Of a stretch of 20,066 nucleotides of DNA, positions 7,778 to 14,244 are shown piece after piece (position 1 is the stretch's first letter; each line of letters begins with the position of its first letter). A model generated the notes under the pieces. The model worked only from the letters and a program-made list of their open reading frames with translations, had not been told where the DNA came from and made no database searches. A program made the translations under genes and the position numbers. This stretch comes from Treponema sp. (lineage in GTDB: Bacteria; Spirochaetota; Spirochaetia; Treponematales; Breznakiellaceae): contig JAIRXT010000080.1 in assembly GCA_031268125.1 (NCBI GenBank), forward strand, positions 1 through 20,066, read 5' to 3'.

Positions 7778-7806
7778 AGAATATAAGCCTCATCTGATTT
7801 TGTCAA
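7778..7806 (-). promoter_or_regulatory. lacI operon promoter
   Basis: On the minus strand a perfect -35 TTGACA (7801-7806) is separated by 17 bp from a -10 TATTCT (7778-7783). Transcription would start near 7771 and run through the predicted operator into lacI. It is the best sigma-70-type promoter in the window and may drive the whole lacI-to-GH31 unit. Confidence 0.75.
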
Positions 7807-7833
7807 GCAAAAATATTAATATTCTGCATACGG

Positions 7834-7850
7834 GCCGGATTTTATCCGGC
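7834..7850. repeat. Short perfect hairpin in the lacI/punA gap
   Basis: Arms GCCGGAT (7834-7840) and ATCCGGC (7844-7850) enclose a TTT loop. It lies upstream of the lacI -35 box, in the gap between divergent genes. No T-run follows on either strand, so a terminator is unlikely. It may bind protein or be incidental. Confidence 0.4.
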
Positions 7851-7857
7851 AATTCTC

Positions 7858-7866
7858 GGTTTAACC
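7858..7866. promoter_or_regulatory. Possible auxiliary operator half-site
   Basis: GGTTTAACC is nearly self-complementary. On the minus strand, with the adjacent base, it shares TGGTTAAAC with the main predicted lacI operator. The two centres are about 102 bp apart, compatible with a looping or second-site arrangement. The short match makes this tentative. Confidence 0.3.
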
Positions 7867-7910
7867 ATTCCAAAACAAAAAGGCGCCGGTAACACCGGTC
7901 CTGCGGGGGG

Positions 7911-7940
7911 CTTGTTCAAGAGCTGAAGTTTCCGAACAAG
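7911..7940 (+). repeat. Palindromic intergenic element, copy 1
   Basis: Arms CTTGTTC (7911-7917) and GAACAAG (7934-7940) flank a core containing CTGAAGTTT. The same layout, TGTTC then 5-6 nt then CTGAAGTTT then 2 nt then GAACA, recurs on the minus strand at 17958-17988. This copy is in the leader region 54 bp upstream of the nucleoside phosphorylase start. Confidence 0.55.
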
Positions 7941-7944
7941 TCTA

Positions 7945-7974
7945 TTGTATCCTGCCGGTCTTTTTGACTATAGT
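7945..7974 (+). promoter_or_regulatory. Weak candidate promoter for punA
   Basis: A -35-like TTGTAT (7945-7950) and a -10-like TATAGT (7969-7974) are 18 bp apart. The start point would fall near the Shine-Dalgarno, leaving a very short leader. A promoter further upstream is equally possible. Confidence 0.3.
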
Positions 7975-7993
7975 TTTTTTGGAAGAGGCATGT

Positions 7994-8815
7994 ATGAGCG
8001 AATTGTTGAAGATGGTCGATGAGTCCCTGGCTTACATCAGGGAGCGGAGCGCCTTGAAGCCGGAACTGGCCCTGGTGCTGGGATCGGGCCTGGGGCCCCT
8101 GGCGGATAAAATCGAAGGGGCCTGTAGTATCCCCTACGGGGAGATTCCCCATTTTCTGCGGAGTACCGCTCCGGGGCACAAGGGCAGGCTGATCCTGGGG
8201 ACCCTAGCGGGGAAAACGGTTCTCTGTATGCAGGGGCGGTTCCATTACTACGAAGGCTACAGTCAGAAGGACATTACCTATCCCATACGGGTTATGGCCC
8301 GGCTGGGGATAAAGAATTTGATTCTTACCAATGCGTGCGGGGGGCTGCGGCGGGAATTTTCCCCCGGCGATCTGATGCTTATTACCGACCATATCAATTT
8401 TACCGGGATGAACCCCCTGATTGGGGAAAACGAAGGGGACTTTGGCCCCCGGTTCCCCGATATGTCCAAGGTCTACGACCCGGAACTGCGGGCCCTGTGC
8501 CTGGGGCTTGCGGCGAATCTGGGAGTACCTCTGCGGGAGGGGGTTTACGTTGGGTATTCGGGCCCCAGTTTTGAGACCCCCGCGGAGATCCGGCTTTTCC
8601 AGGGCTGGGGGGCCGGCGCTGTGGGCATGTCCACCGTGGCGGAAGCCATTGTAGCCCGGCACTGCGGTGTACGGGTTCTGGGCCTTTCCTGCATTACCAA
8701 CCTGGCGGCGGGGATTCTGGATCAGCCTATCAGTTCCGATGAGGTGATCGCGGCGGCCGATGCGGCGGGGGAACGGTTCGGCCGCCTGCTGGCGGAACTG
8801 GCGGGGCGGATGTAG
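7994..8815 (+). CDS. punA: Purine nucleoside phosphorylase (trimeric, inosine/guanosine type)
   Basis: Catalyses phosphorolysis of purine nucleosides to base and ribose-1-phosphate in the cytoplasm. The 273 residues match the low-molecular-mass trimeric family. Visible landmarks are the phosphate-binding LGSGLG (Ser31), APGHKG, MQGRFHYYEGY (His84), TNACGG, GPSFETPAE (Glu194), GMSTVAEA (Met212) and CITNLAAG (Asn236). Glu194 and Asn236 correspond to the pair that selects 6-oxopurines. ATG 7994 is preferred over the in-frame TTG at 7964 because GGAAGAGG lies 5 nt upstream and the family N-terminus fits. It is the first gene of a tight trio with the cupin and the dehydrogenase. The nucleoside importer about 3 kb downstream would supply its substrates. 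Confidence 0.95.
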   Translation: MSELLKMVDESLAYIRERSALKPELALVLGSGLGPLADKIEGACSIPYGEIPHFLRSTAPGHKGRLILGTLAGKTVLCMQGRFHYYEGYSQKDITYPIRVMARLGIKNLILTNACGGLRREFSPGDLMLITDHINFTGMNPLIGENEGDFGPRFPDMSKVYDPELRALCLGLAANLGVPLREGVYVGYSGPSFETPAEIRLFQGWGAGAVGMSTVAEAIVARHCGVRVLGLSCITNLAAGILDQPISSDEVIAAADAAGERFGRLLAELAGRM

Positions 8816-8816
8816 C

Positions 8817-9317
8817 ATGGCGGAAGTATTCGATACGGCTTGTCAGGACGCGGAGTACTGGATCAGGACCTTGAAGCTGCAAAGCCATGCCGAAGGGGGC
8901 TGGTACCGGGAAATGTGGCGCTGCGGGCAGGAGATTCCCGCCGCCGCCCTGCCGGCGGAGTACGGGGGCGGCCGCCGGGCCGCAAGCCTTATCTACTACC
9001 TTTTGCGGGGGGAGGAAATTTCCGCCTGGCACAAGCTCCGGTCCGCCGAAATATGGACCTGGCACGCCGGGGGCGTTTTGGAACAGCGGCTTGGCGGCGG
9101 GGGCGGGCGGCCGGAGGCTGCGGAGTCCCGGCTTATCGGGACGGAAAGCGGCGCGGGGGAAAGCTTCCTGGCGGTGGTCCCCGCCAACACCTGGCAGACG
9201 ACAAGGATTGCCGGGGGGGACTATGTTCTGGTTTCCTGCATCGTGGCCCCCGCCTTTACGCCGGAAGACTTTTTTATGCTGCCGGCCGCGGGGAAAACCG
9301 CAGAGGAGAACCAATGA
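8817..9317 (+). CDS. Cupin superfamily protein, DUF985
   Basis: A 166-residue cytoplasmic protein with the single-domain beta-barrel pattern of DUF985 (Cupin_5). Recognisable segments are LKLQSHAEGGWYREMW near residue 20, AASLIYYLLRGEEISAWHKLRSAEIWTWHAG in the middle (first residues quoted in family order), PANTWQTTR, and GGDYVLVSCIVAPAF followed by DFFML near the end. Family members have this same fold; a reaction has not been established to my knowledge. The start codon lies one base after the phosphorylase stop. Its own TGA overlaps the next gene's ATG, so all three genes are probably translated together. A sugar-related role is only suggested by the neighbours. A Gly-rich insertion (LGGGGGRPEAAES) is unusual. 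Confidence 0.85.
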   Translation: MAEVFDTACQDAEYWIRTLKLQSHAEGGWYREMWRCGQEIPAAALPAEYGGGRRAASLIYYLLRGEEISAWHKLRSAEIWTWHAGGVLEQRLGGGGGRPEAAESRLIGTESGAGESFLAVVPANTWQTTRIAGGDYVLVSCIVAPAFTPEDFFMLPAAGKTAEENQ

Positions 9318-10069
9318 TGGCGGATTTTTCGCTCAGCAACCGGATTGCCGTAGTTACCGGGGCCAACAAGGGGCTGGGTTTTTCCATGGCCCTTGCCCTG
9401 GCGGAAGCGGGGGCGGATATTGTTGCCCTTACCCGGCAGGAGGCCCCGGAACTGGACGCTGCGGTCTCCTGCCTGGGGCGGCGCTATGCCTGGCTGGAGG
9501 CGGACCTTTCCATGCCGGAAACCATGAACGCCCTGGCAGAAAAGGCCCTGTCCGTCTTTGGCCGGATCGATATTCTGGTGAACAACGCCGGCATTACCCC
9601 GGTACACCCGGCGGAATCCTATCCGCGGGAAGACTTGGACCGGGTCTTTGACGTGAACGTGAAGTCCCTGTACCTGCTCTGCCAGGGCGCCGGCAGGGAC
9701 ATGATACGGCGCCGTTCCGGGAAGATTATCAACATCTGCTCTATTCAGTCTTATCTGGGGGGAGTCAACGTAAGCGCCTACGCGGCCAGCAAGCATGCGG
9801 TGGCCGGAATTACCCGGGCCCTTGCCAACGAATGGGGGCGCTACGGGATAAACGTCAACGGCATTGCGCCGGGGTTTATGCTTACCGACAACACGGCCCG
9901 GCTCCGCAGCGCTCCCGGTATTACGGAGGCCCTGGCGGACCGGGTACCCCTTAAGCGCTGGGGCAGCGGGGAGGACCTTAAAGGCCCGGTGGTATTTCTT
10001 GCCTCCGACGCCTCCCGCTTTGTCAACGGCCACCTGCTGGTGGTGGACGGCGGTTTTATAAACGATTAA
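9314..10069 (+). CDS. SDR-family dehydrogenase, KduD-like
   Basis: NAD(P)-dependent short-chain dehydrogenase of 251 residues. It has the dinucleotide motif TGANKGLG (about residues 15-22), NNAG, and a complete catalytic set Ser143, Tyr156 and Lys160 (YAASK). The C-terminal half (NEWGRYGINVNGIAPGFM, then KRWGSGEDLKGPVVFLAS, VNGHLLVVDGGF) closely resembles KduD and gluconate 5-dehydrogenase. Oxidation or reduction of a keto-deoxy-gluconate or gluconate is therefore likely but not proven. Two consecutive ATGs (9314, 9317) are possible; AGGAG is 5 or 8 nt away, and the first overlaps the cupin stop as ATGA. The stop at 10067-10069 overlaps the stop of the convergent GH5 gene. Neighbouring kdu genes such as kduI are absent. 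Confidence 0.9.
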   Translation: MMADFSLSNRIAVVTGANKGLGFSMALALAEAGADIVALTRQEAPELDAAVSCLGRRYAWLEADLSMPETMNALAEKALSVFGRIDILVNNAGITPVHPAESYPREDLDRVFDVNVKSLYLLCQGAGRDMIRRRSGKIINICSIQSYLGGVNVSAYAASKHAVAGITRALANEWGRYGINVNGIAPGFMLTDNTARLRSAPGITEALADRVPLKRWGSGEDLKGPVVFLASDASRFVNGHLLVVDGGFIND

Positions 10070-11412
10070 GCAGCGCCGCCGGGGGTGTCCGGTAAGAGGA
10101 AGCGCGTCAGCAGGAGTCTTATTTCCGTGTCGATGCGGCAGTTTTCGATGGCGAATTCCGAAGCCATGCCGAGTATTTCAGCCTGCTTAAATTTTTTAAG
10201 CTGTGGATATAAAATATGCCGGCTTTGTAACGCATAAAGACACGCCCTTAGGCGGAATTGCAGCTTATACCGTTCATCTTCCGAAATCGCCGGGAACCAG
10301 TTGTCCGCCGTCATATCCATGAGGGATGCGGCCTGTGCCTTTTCGATATGCTGGTTCCATTCCGGGCTAATATCACCGGCAAGGCGCAGCCATGTTGACG
10401 CGGCGCAGGGGGCAGTCATTCCCATATATCCTATATCTTTATAGCACCAGAGGAGCCAGTCCAACTGGCGGGACTCCAGTAAGACCAGCGTATCTTCCAA
10501 AAGCTGCATGGCCCCGCTTCCACAGTCCTTTGCCGCGTAGCCGAATTCGCCGCACAGGACGGGCCAGCCGAATCGTTTGGTTTCGTTTAAGATACGATCC
10601 AGCCCCTCGGCGATTTTTTCTTTCCGTACGCGGCGATCCAGGGAAGGGTCCAACAGTCCGGGATTCCACACCGTAGGGTAATAGTGGAAACCAACCGCCA
10701 GTTTATCATCGTCAAACGGCGTCAGGCCGGAAAAATCCATTGAGAAGCAATCGCCTTCCAGCACGATGATATGATTTTTGTCCGCCCTTCGGATGGTTTC
10801 GATCGCCTCAGAATAAAATTCATTAAGTGCCCGCCATGACGCCATAGCCGGTTCGTTCAATAAATCGTAACCCATAAGGTACGGCTCACCGCGGTAACGC
10901 CCGGCGATAGCGCCCCACAGTTTTACTGTTTGGCTGCGGAATACGCGGTACTCCCAGAAGAGGGGAACCCCGTTGGAATTATCGGAATGCCAGTCGGGAT
11001 TCTGTGAGCCCGCCGCGGCGTGCAGATCGATCAGGGCGAATATTTTATATTGAGCGCACAGGGCGAACAATTTGTCAAATACGGCAAAGCCCTCCTCAAG
11101 GAACGTATCAGGGTTATTGTCATCGGTAAAAAGGCGGTAATTAAAAGGAATTCTGATAAAATTTACGCCGCAGCTCTTTAGAAGTTTAAAGTCGCCTTCC
11201 TGCAGGAAGGTATTTTGATATGTATTAAAAAAGCGCACCGCCGTTTCCTGCCCAAAGGCATCCTGAAAGGCGGAGCGTATTATTTTCTCCGAGGCAGGAA
11301 GGCCGATCATAAAATGTTCAAGGGACAGCCATGTTCCAATCCCAAAACCCCTTAAACGGATCCGTTTTCCCTGGTAAACGAACTGTCCCCGGTCAGTTTG
11401 AATAAAATCCAT
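10066..11412 (-). CDS. GH5 family glycoside hydrolase (cytoplasmic beta-glucanase/glucosidase type)
   Basis: A 448-residue TIM-barrel glycosidase. N-terminal LRGFGIGTWLSLEHF and GVNFIRIPFNYRLF, then the acid/base Glu187 in DLLNEPA, HYYPTVW, and the nucleophile Glu289 in LCGEFGY give the GH5 signature order. No signal peptide or binding module is seen, so it should hydrolyse imported oligosaccharides rather than polymeric cellulose. Among GH5 activities, beta-glucosidase, exo-glucanase or mannosidase cannot be separated here. A final stretch of about 90 residues (AISEDERYKLQFRLRACLYALQ) extends beyond the barrel. ATG 11410-11412 has only AGGA with 2-nt spacing, and a promoter-like sequence sits just upstream. 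It stands alone on the minus strand between two plus-strand groups, and its base composition looks more AT-rich than theirs. Confidence 0.9.
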   Translation of the reverse strand: MDFIQTDRGQFVYQGKRIRLRGFGIGTWLSLEHFMIGLPASEKIIRSAFQDAFGQETAVRFFNTYQNTFLQEGDFKLLKSCGVNFIRIPFNYRLFTDDNNPDTFLEEGFAVFDKLFALCAQYKIFALIDLHAAAGSQNPDWHSDNSNGVPLFWEYRVFRSQTVKLWGAIAGRYRGEPYLMGYDLLNEPAMASWRALNEFYSEAIETIRRADKNHIIVLEGDCFSMDFSGLTPFDDDKLAVGFHYYPTVWNPGLLDPSLDRRVRKEKIAEGLDRILNETKRFGWPVLCGEFGYAAKDCGSGAMQLLEDTLVLLESRQLDWLLWCYKDIGYMGMTAPCAASTWLRLAGDISPEWNQHIEKAQAASLMDMTADNWFPAISEDERYKLQFRLRACLYALQSRHILYPQLKKFKQAEILGMASEFAIENCRIDTEIRLLLTRFLLPDTPGGAA

Positions 11413-11421
11413 ATCCTGTTG

Positions 11422-11451
11422 ATTTTAACAAATTATTTCCCGGTAATTCAA
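11422..11451 (-). promoter_or_regulatory. Candidate promoter for GH5 gene
   Basis: On the minus strand a -35 TTGAAT (11446-11451) and a -10 TAAAAT (11422-11427) are 18 bp apart. Only 9 bases separate the -10 box from the GH5 start codon, so a transcript from it would be nearly leaderless. Confidence 0.5.
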
Positions 11452-11489
11452 GGTTTCACGGTGAAGCCCGGCAATTCTTGTGTATGCTA

Positions 11490-11518
11490 TTGAAAAACAG
11501 CCTGTTTGGGCATACCAT
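11490..11518 (+). promoter_or_regulatory. Candidate promoter for nucleoside transporter operon
   Basis: A -35 TTGAAA (11490-11495) and a -10 TACCAT (11513-11518) are 17 bp apart, about 20 bp before the BMP-family gene. Inverted repeats overlap it: GTATGC (11482-11487) with GCATAC (11510-11515), and AACAG with CTGTT around 11501. These may form an operator. Confidence 0.5.
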
Positions 11519-11538
11519 GATTTTTGTAGGAGGATATG

Positions 11539-12666
11539 ATGAAAATATTCCGTATGGCGGGAGCGCTGGCGCTCCTTGCCTTGTTTGCGAGTCCGGTATT
11601 TGCCGGAGGAAAAAGGGATACCCCGGCGGTTCCGGCGGCCGGGAGCGTCCTTAGGGTGGCGATTCTCACAACCAGCGGGGTTGATGACGGGTCCTTTGGG
11701 GAAGATTGCTGGAACGGCATTCTGGAATTCAGCCGGCTTAACCCCGAAGCGGACATTACCTCGATCAAAGAGCCCGACATGGCAAAGGTAGTTACCGCGG
11801 TGGCGGACGTTATTGCCGACTACGATGTGCTGGTTCTGCCCGGTTTCCAGTTTGCCCCGGTAGGTTCGGTGCTGCAGGATAACCCGGACCGGAAGGTGAT
11901 CCTGGTGGACACCGCTCCCACGGACGCGGAAGGGAATACGGTCGAACTTCCCAATATCTATTCCATGCAGTTCCACGAGGAAGAGTCCGGCTTCTTTGCC
12001 GGTATCGCCGCGGCTCTGGAGACCAAGTCCGGCAAGGTAGCGGTAGTAAACGGTATGGCCTTTCCTTCCAACGTGAACTACCAGTTCGGCTTTATGAGCG
12101 GGGTGAACTACGCGAACAGGCACTTTGGGGCAAAGGCGCAGTGCATCGAGCTTCCTTCCTACGCGGGGACCGATGTAACCGGCAAGCCCGTGGGGGGCAA
12201 TTATATCGGCGGTTTTGCCGATGAAGCCACCGGCAAGGTGGTGGGCCAGGCCCTGATTAACCAGGGGGTGGATGTGATGCACGTGGCCGCGGGGGCTTCG
12301 GGGAACGGGGTTTTTACCGCCGCCAAGGAAGCCAGCGGGGTTTACCTTGTCGGCTGTGATGTTGACCAGTACGATGACGGCTTCAAAGGCAGTGAGAACA
12401 TCATGCTTACCTCCGGCCTTAAGGTGATGCACACCAACGTTACCAGGCAGCTCCAGGCGATTAAGGACGGCAGCTTTAGGGGCCAAAATGTGCTTCTGGG
12501 GGCGGATACCGATTCCACCGGCTATGTTTCCGCGGAAGGCCGCAGCAGGCTTTCCGCCAATACCAGGGCCAGGCTGCAGGAAGCCTACGATCTGCTTAAG
12601 GCGGGGAAGATTGTCCCGGCGGCGAATTTTAACGGCCACACGCCCGCCAATTTCCCCGGACTTTAA
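11539..12666 (+). CDS. BMP/PnrA-family nucleoside-binding protein
   Basis: Exported receptor of a nucleoside ABC importer, 375 residues. The basic start MKIFRMAG and a hydrophobic core end in SPVFA-GGKRD, a signal peptidase I-type site. There is no Cys near it, so unlike treponemal TmpC/PnrA it does not appear to be a lipoprotein. The mature domain has VAILTTSGVDDGSFGEDCWNG, HEEESGFFAGIAAAL, GKVAVVNGM, FMSGVNYANR, GVDVMHVAAGASGNGVF and VGCDVDQYD, the order expected for the BMP family (Pfam Bmp). The first ATG is 11536, but AGGAGG is better spaced (5 nt) to the second at 11539. The ATPase and two permease genes follow directly. Purine nucleosides are the likely ligand by family; this is not shown by the sequence alone. 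Confidence 0.93.
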   Translation: MKIFRMAGALALLALFASPVFAGGKRDTPAVPAAGSVLRVAILTTSGVDDGSFGEDCWNGILEFSRLNPEADITSIKEPDMAKVVTAVADVIADYDVLVLPGFQFAPVGSVLQDNPDRKVILVDTAPTDAEGNTVELPNIYSMQFHEEESGFFAGIAAALETKSGKVAVVNGMAFPSNVNYQFGFMSGVNYANRHFGAKAQCIELPSYAGTDVTGKPVGGNYIGGFADEATGKVVGQALINQGVDVMHVAAGASGNGVFTAAKEASGVYLVGCDVDQYDDGFKGSENIMLTSGLKVMHTNVTRQLQAIKDGSFRGQNVLLGADTDSTGYVSAEGRSRLSANTRARLQEAYDLLKAGKIVPAANFNGHTPANFPGL

Positions 12667-12675
12667 GGAACCATT

Positions 12676-14244
12676 ATGGCGGTTGATTCAGCCGGTTTGA
12701 CCAGTTCAGCCGGCGAGGACGGGCCCATCGTTGAGATGCGGCACATCACCAAGCGTTTCCCCGGAATCACCGCCAACGATGATATAAGCATCAGCATCAA
12801 GAAGGGAGAGATTTTCGCCTTCCTTGGGGAAAACGGCGCGGGGAAGTCCACGCTGATGAGCATGCTTTTTGGCATGTATGAACCCGATGAAGGCGAAATC
12901 TTTGTACGGGGCCGGAAGGTCTGCCTTTCCTCCTCCAACGCCGCGGTAGCCCTGAATATCGGCATGGTCCACCAGCACTTTAAACTTATCCCCAACTACA
13001 GCATTGCGGAAAACATTATCCTGGGCATAGAGCCGGAAAAGAAGGCCCTGGGCCTGTTCCCCTATGTCGATATCCGGGGGGCGGAACAGCGGATAGCCGG
13101 GTTATCCCGGTCCTACGGCCTGGAGGTGGACCCCAAACTGCGGATTGAGGAAGTGAATGTTTCTATCCAGCAGCGGGTGGAAATTCTCAAGATGCTTTAC
13201 CGGGAAGCGGAGATACTGATATTTGATGAACCCACCGCTGTGCTTACCCCTCAGGAGATAGAGTTCCTGTTGGAGATCATGCGGGAACTGCGGAACAAGG
13301 GGAAGACGATTATCTTGATTACCCACAAGCTGGAGGAGATAAAGGAGATTGCCGGCCGCTGCGCCATACTCCGCCGGGGGAAGCTGGCGGCGGTACTGTC
13401 CGTGGCGGAGGCTTCTACCCACGAGATGGCGAACCTTATGGTGGGCCGGGAGGTAAGTTTTACCCGGAAGAAAAAGCCCCCCCGGTACGGGGATGTGGTG
13501 CTGCAGGTAGAGGATCTCCGTGTTAGGAATGAGAACCAGTTTGAAGTGGTAAAGGGCGTAAGTTTTTCCATCCGGCGGGGGGAAATTTTCGCCATTGCCG
13601 GGGTCTCCGGCAACGGGCAGGTGGAGATTGCCGATGCCATTGCGGGGCTGGTAAAGCCTTCCGGGGGCCGTATCCGCCTGGGGGGCAGGGATATCGGCGC
13701 CGAAAGAATCCGCCGCCGGATTGAAGAAGGAATTGCCTACATCCCCGAGGACCGGCAAAAATACGGGGTAATCCTGGACTTTAACCTCCAGGAAAACCTG
13801 GCGATAAAGCAGTACTATCTTCCTCCTTTTTCCTGGCGGGGAGTCCTGCGGGAGGAAAACTTTAAGGATTATGCAGAGGACCTGAGCCGCCGTTTTGATA
13901 TTCGCAGCGGCCAGGGGACCCGTACCCTTACCCGGTCCATGAGCGGGGGAAACCAGCAGAAGGCCATTGTGGCCCGGGAAATCTCCCTGAATTCCCGGCT
14001 TTTGATCTTTGTGCAGCCCACCAGGGGCCTGGACATTGGGGCCATAGAAAACATTCAAAACCAGATTATTGCGGAGCGGGACCAGGGCAAGGCCGTGCTC
14101 CTTATCTCCCTGGAGCTGGACGAGGTGATGAGCCTTGCCGATACCATCGGCGTCATTTACAACGGTGAGCTGCTGCGGGTATCGGCCGCCGCCGATCTAA
14201 GCCCCAACGAGGTGGGTAAGTACATGATGGGGGTAAAATCGTGA
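12676..14244 (+). CDS. Nucleoside/sugar ABC transporter, double ATP-binding subunit
   Basis: A 522-residue protein with two fused nucleotide-binding domains. The first has Walker A GENGAGKST (residues 51-59, Lys57) and Walker B LIFDEPTA (Asp184, Glu185). Its signature is VSIQQRVEI rather than LSGGQ. The second has a degenerate Walker A, GVSGNGQVE (309-317), where Gln315 replaces the usual Lys, but a normal SGGNQQK signature and the LLIFVQPTRGLDIG B-region. This asymmetry is usual for the YufO/BmpB/RbsA-like group, so one of the two ATP sites is probably inactive. Note VQPTRG instead of the DEPTRG more often seen, a missing catalytic Glu in site two. AAGGAA overlaps the preceding stop and sits 5 nt before ATG 12676. 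It powers the two permeases encoded next. Confidence 0.95.
   Translation: MAVDSAGLTSSAGEDGPIVEMRHITKRFPGITANDDISISIKKGEIFAFLGENGAGKSTLMSMLFGMYEPDEGEIFVRGRKVCLSSSNAAVALNIGMVHQHFKLIPNYSIAENIILGIEPEKKALGLFPYVDIRGAEQRIAGLSRSYGLEVDPKLRIEEVNVSIQQRVEILKMLYREAEILIFDEPTAVLTPQEIEFLLEIMRELRNKGKTIILITHKLEEIKEIAGRCAILRRGKLAAVLSVAEASTHEMANLMVGREVSFTRKKKPPRYGDVVLQVEDLRVRNENQFEVVKGVSFSIRRGEIFAIAGVSGNGQVEIADAIAGLVKPSGGRIRLGGRDIGAERIRRRIEEGIAYIPEDRQKYGVILDFNLQENLAIKQYYLPPFSWRGVLREENFKDYAEDLSRRFDIRSGQGTRTLTRSMSGGNQQKAIVAREISLNSRLLIFVQPTRGLDIGAIENIQNQIIAERDQGKAVLLISLELDEVMSLADTIGVIYNGELLRVSAAADLSPNEVGKYMMGVKS

Noticed and set aside
7746..7793. A 16-residue N-terminal extension of the LacI-type protein
   Set aside because: The ATG at 7793 lies in the spacer of a strong promoter, and the helix-turn-helix would start unusually late.
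8840..9313. Upstream in-frame extension of the dehydrogenase frame over the cupin gene
   Set aside because: The extension is low-complexity Arg/Gly/Ala sequence in the cupin's other frame. The Rossmann motif begins about 15 residues after ATG 9314, as expected.
11425..12639. A 404-codon minus-strand open frame opposite the BMP gene
   Set aside because: The plus-strand gene has clear BMP motifs and a Shine-Dalgarno. The antisense frame is a shadow of GC-rich codon usage without any domain.
13102..14058. A 318-codon minus-strand open frame opposite the ATPase gene
   Set aside because: Antisense shadow of a well-recognised double ABC ATPase; composition is Pro/Gly-rich without structure.
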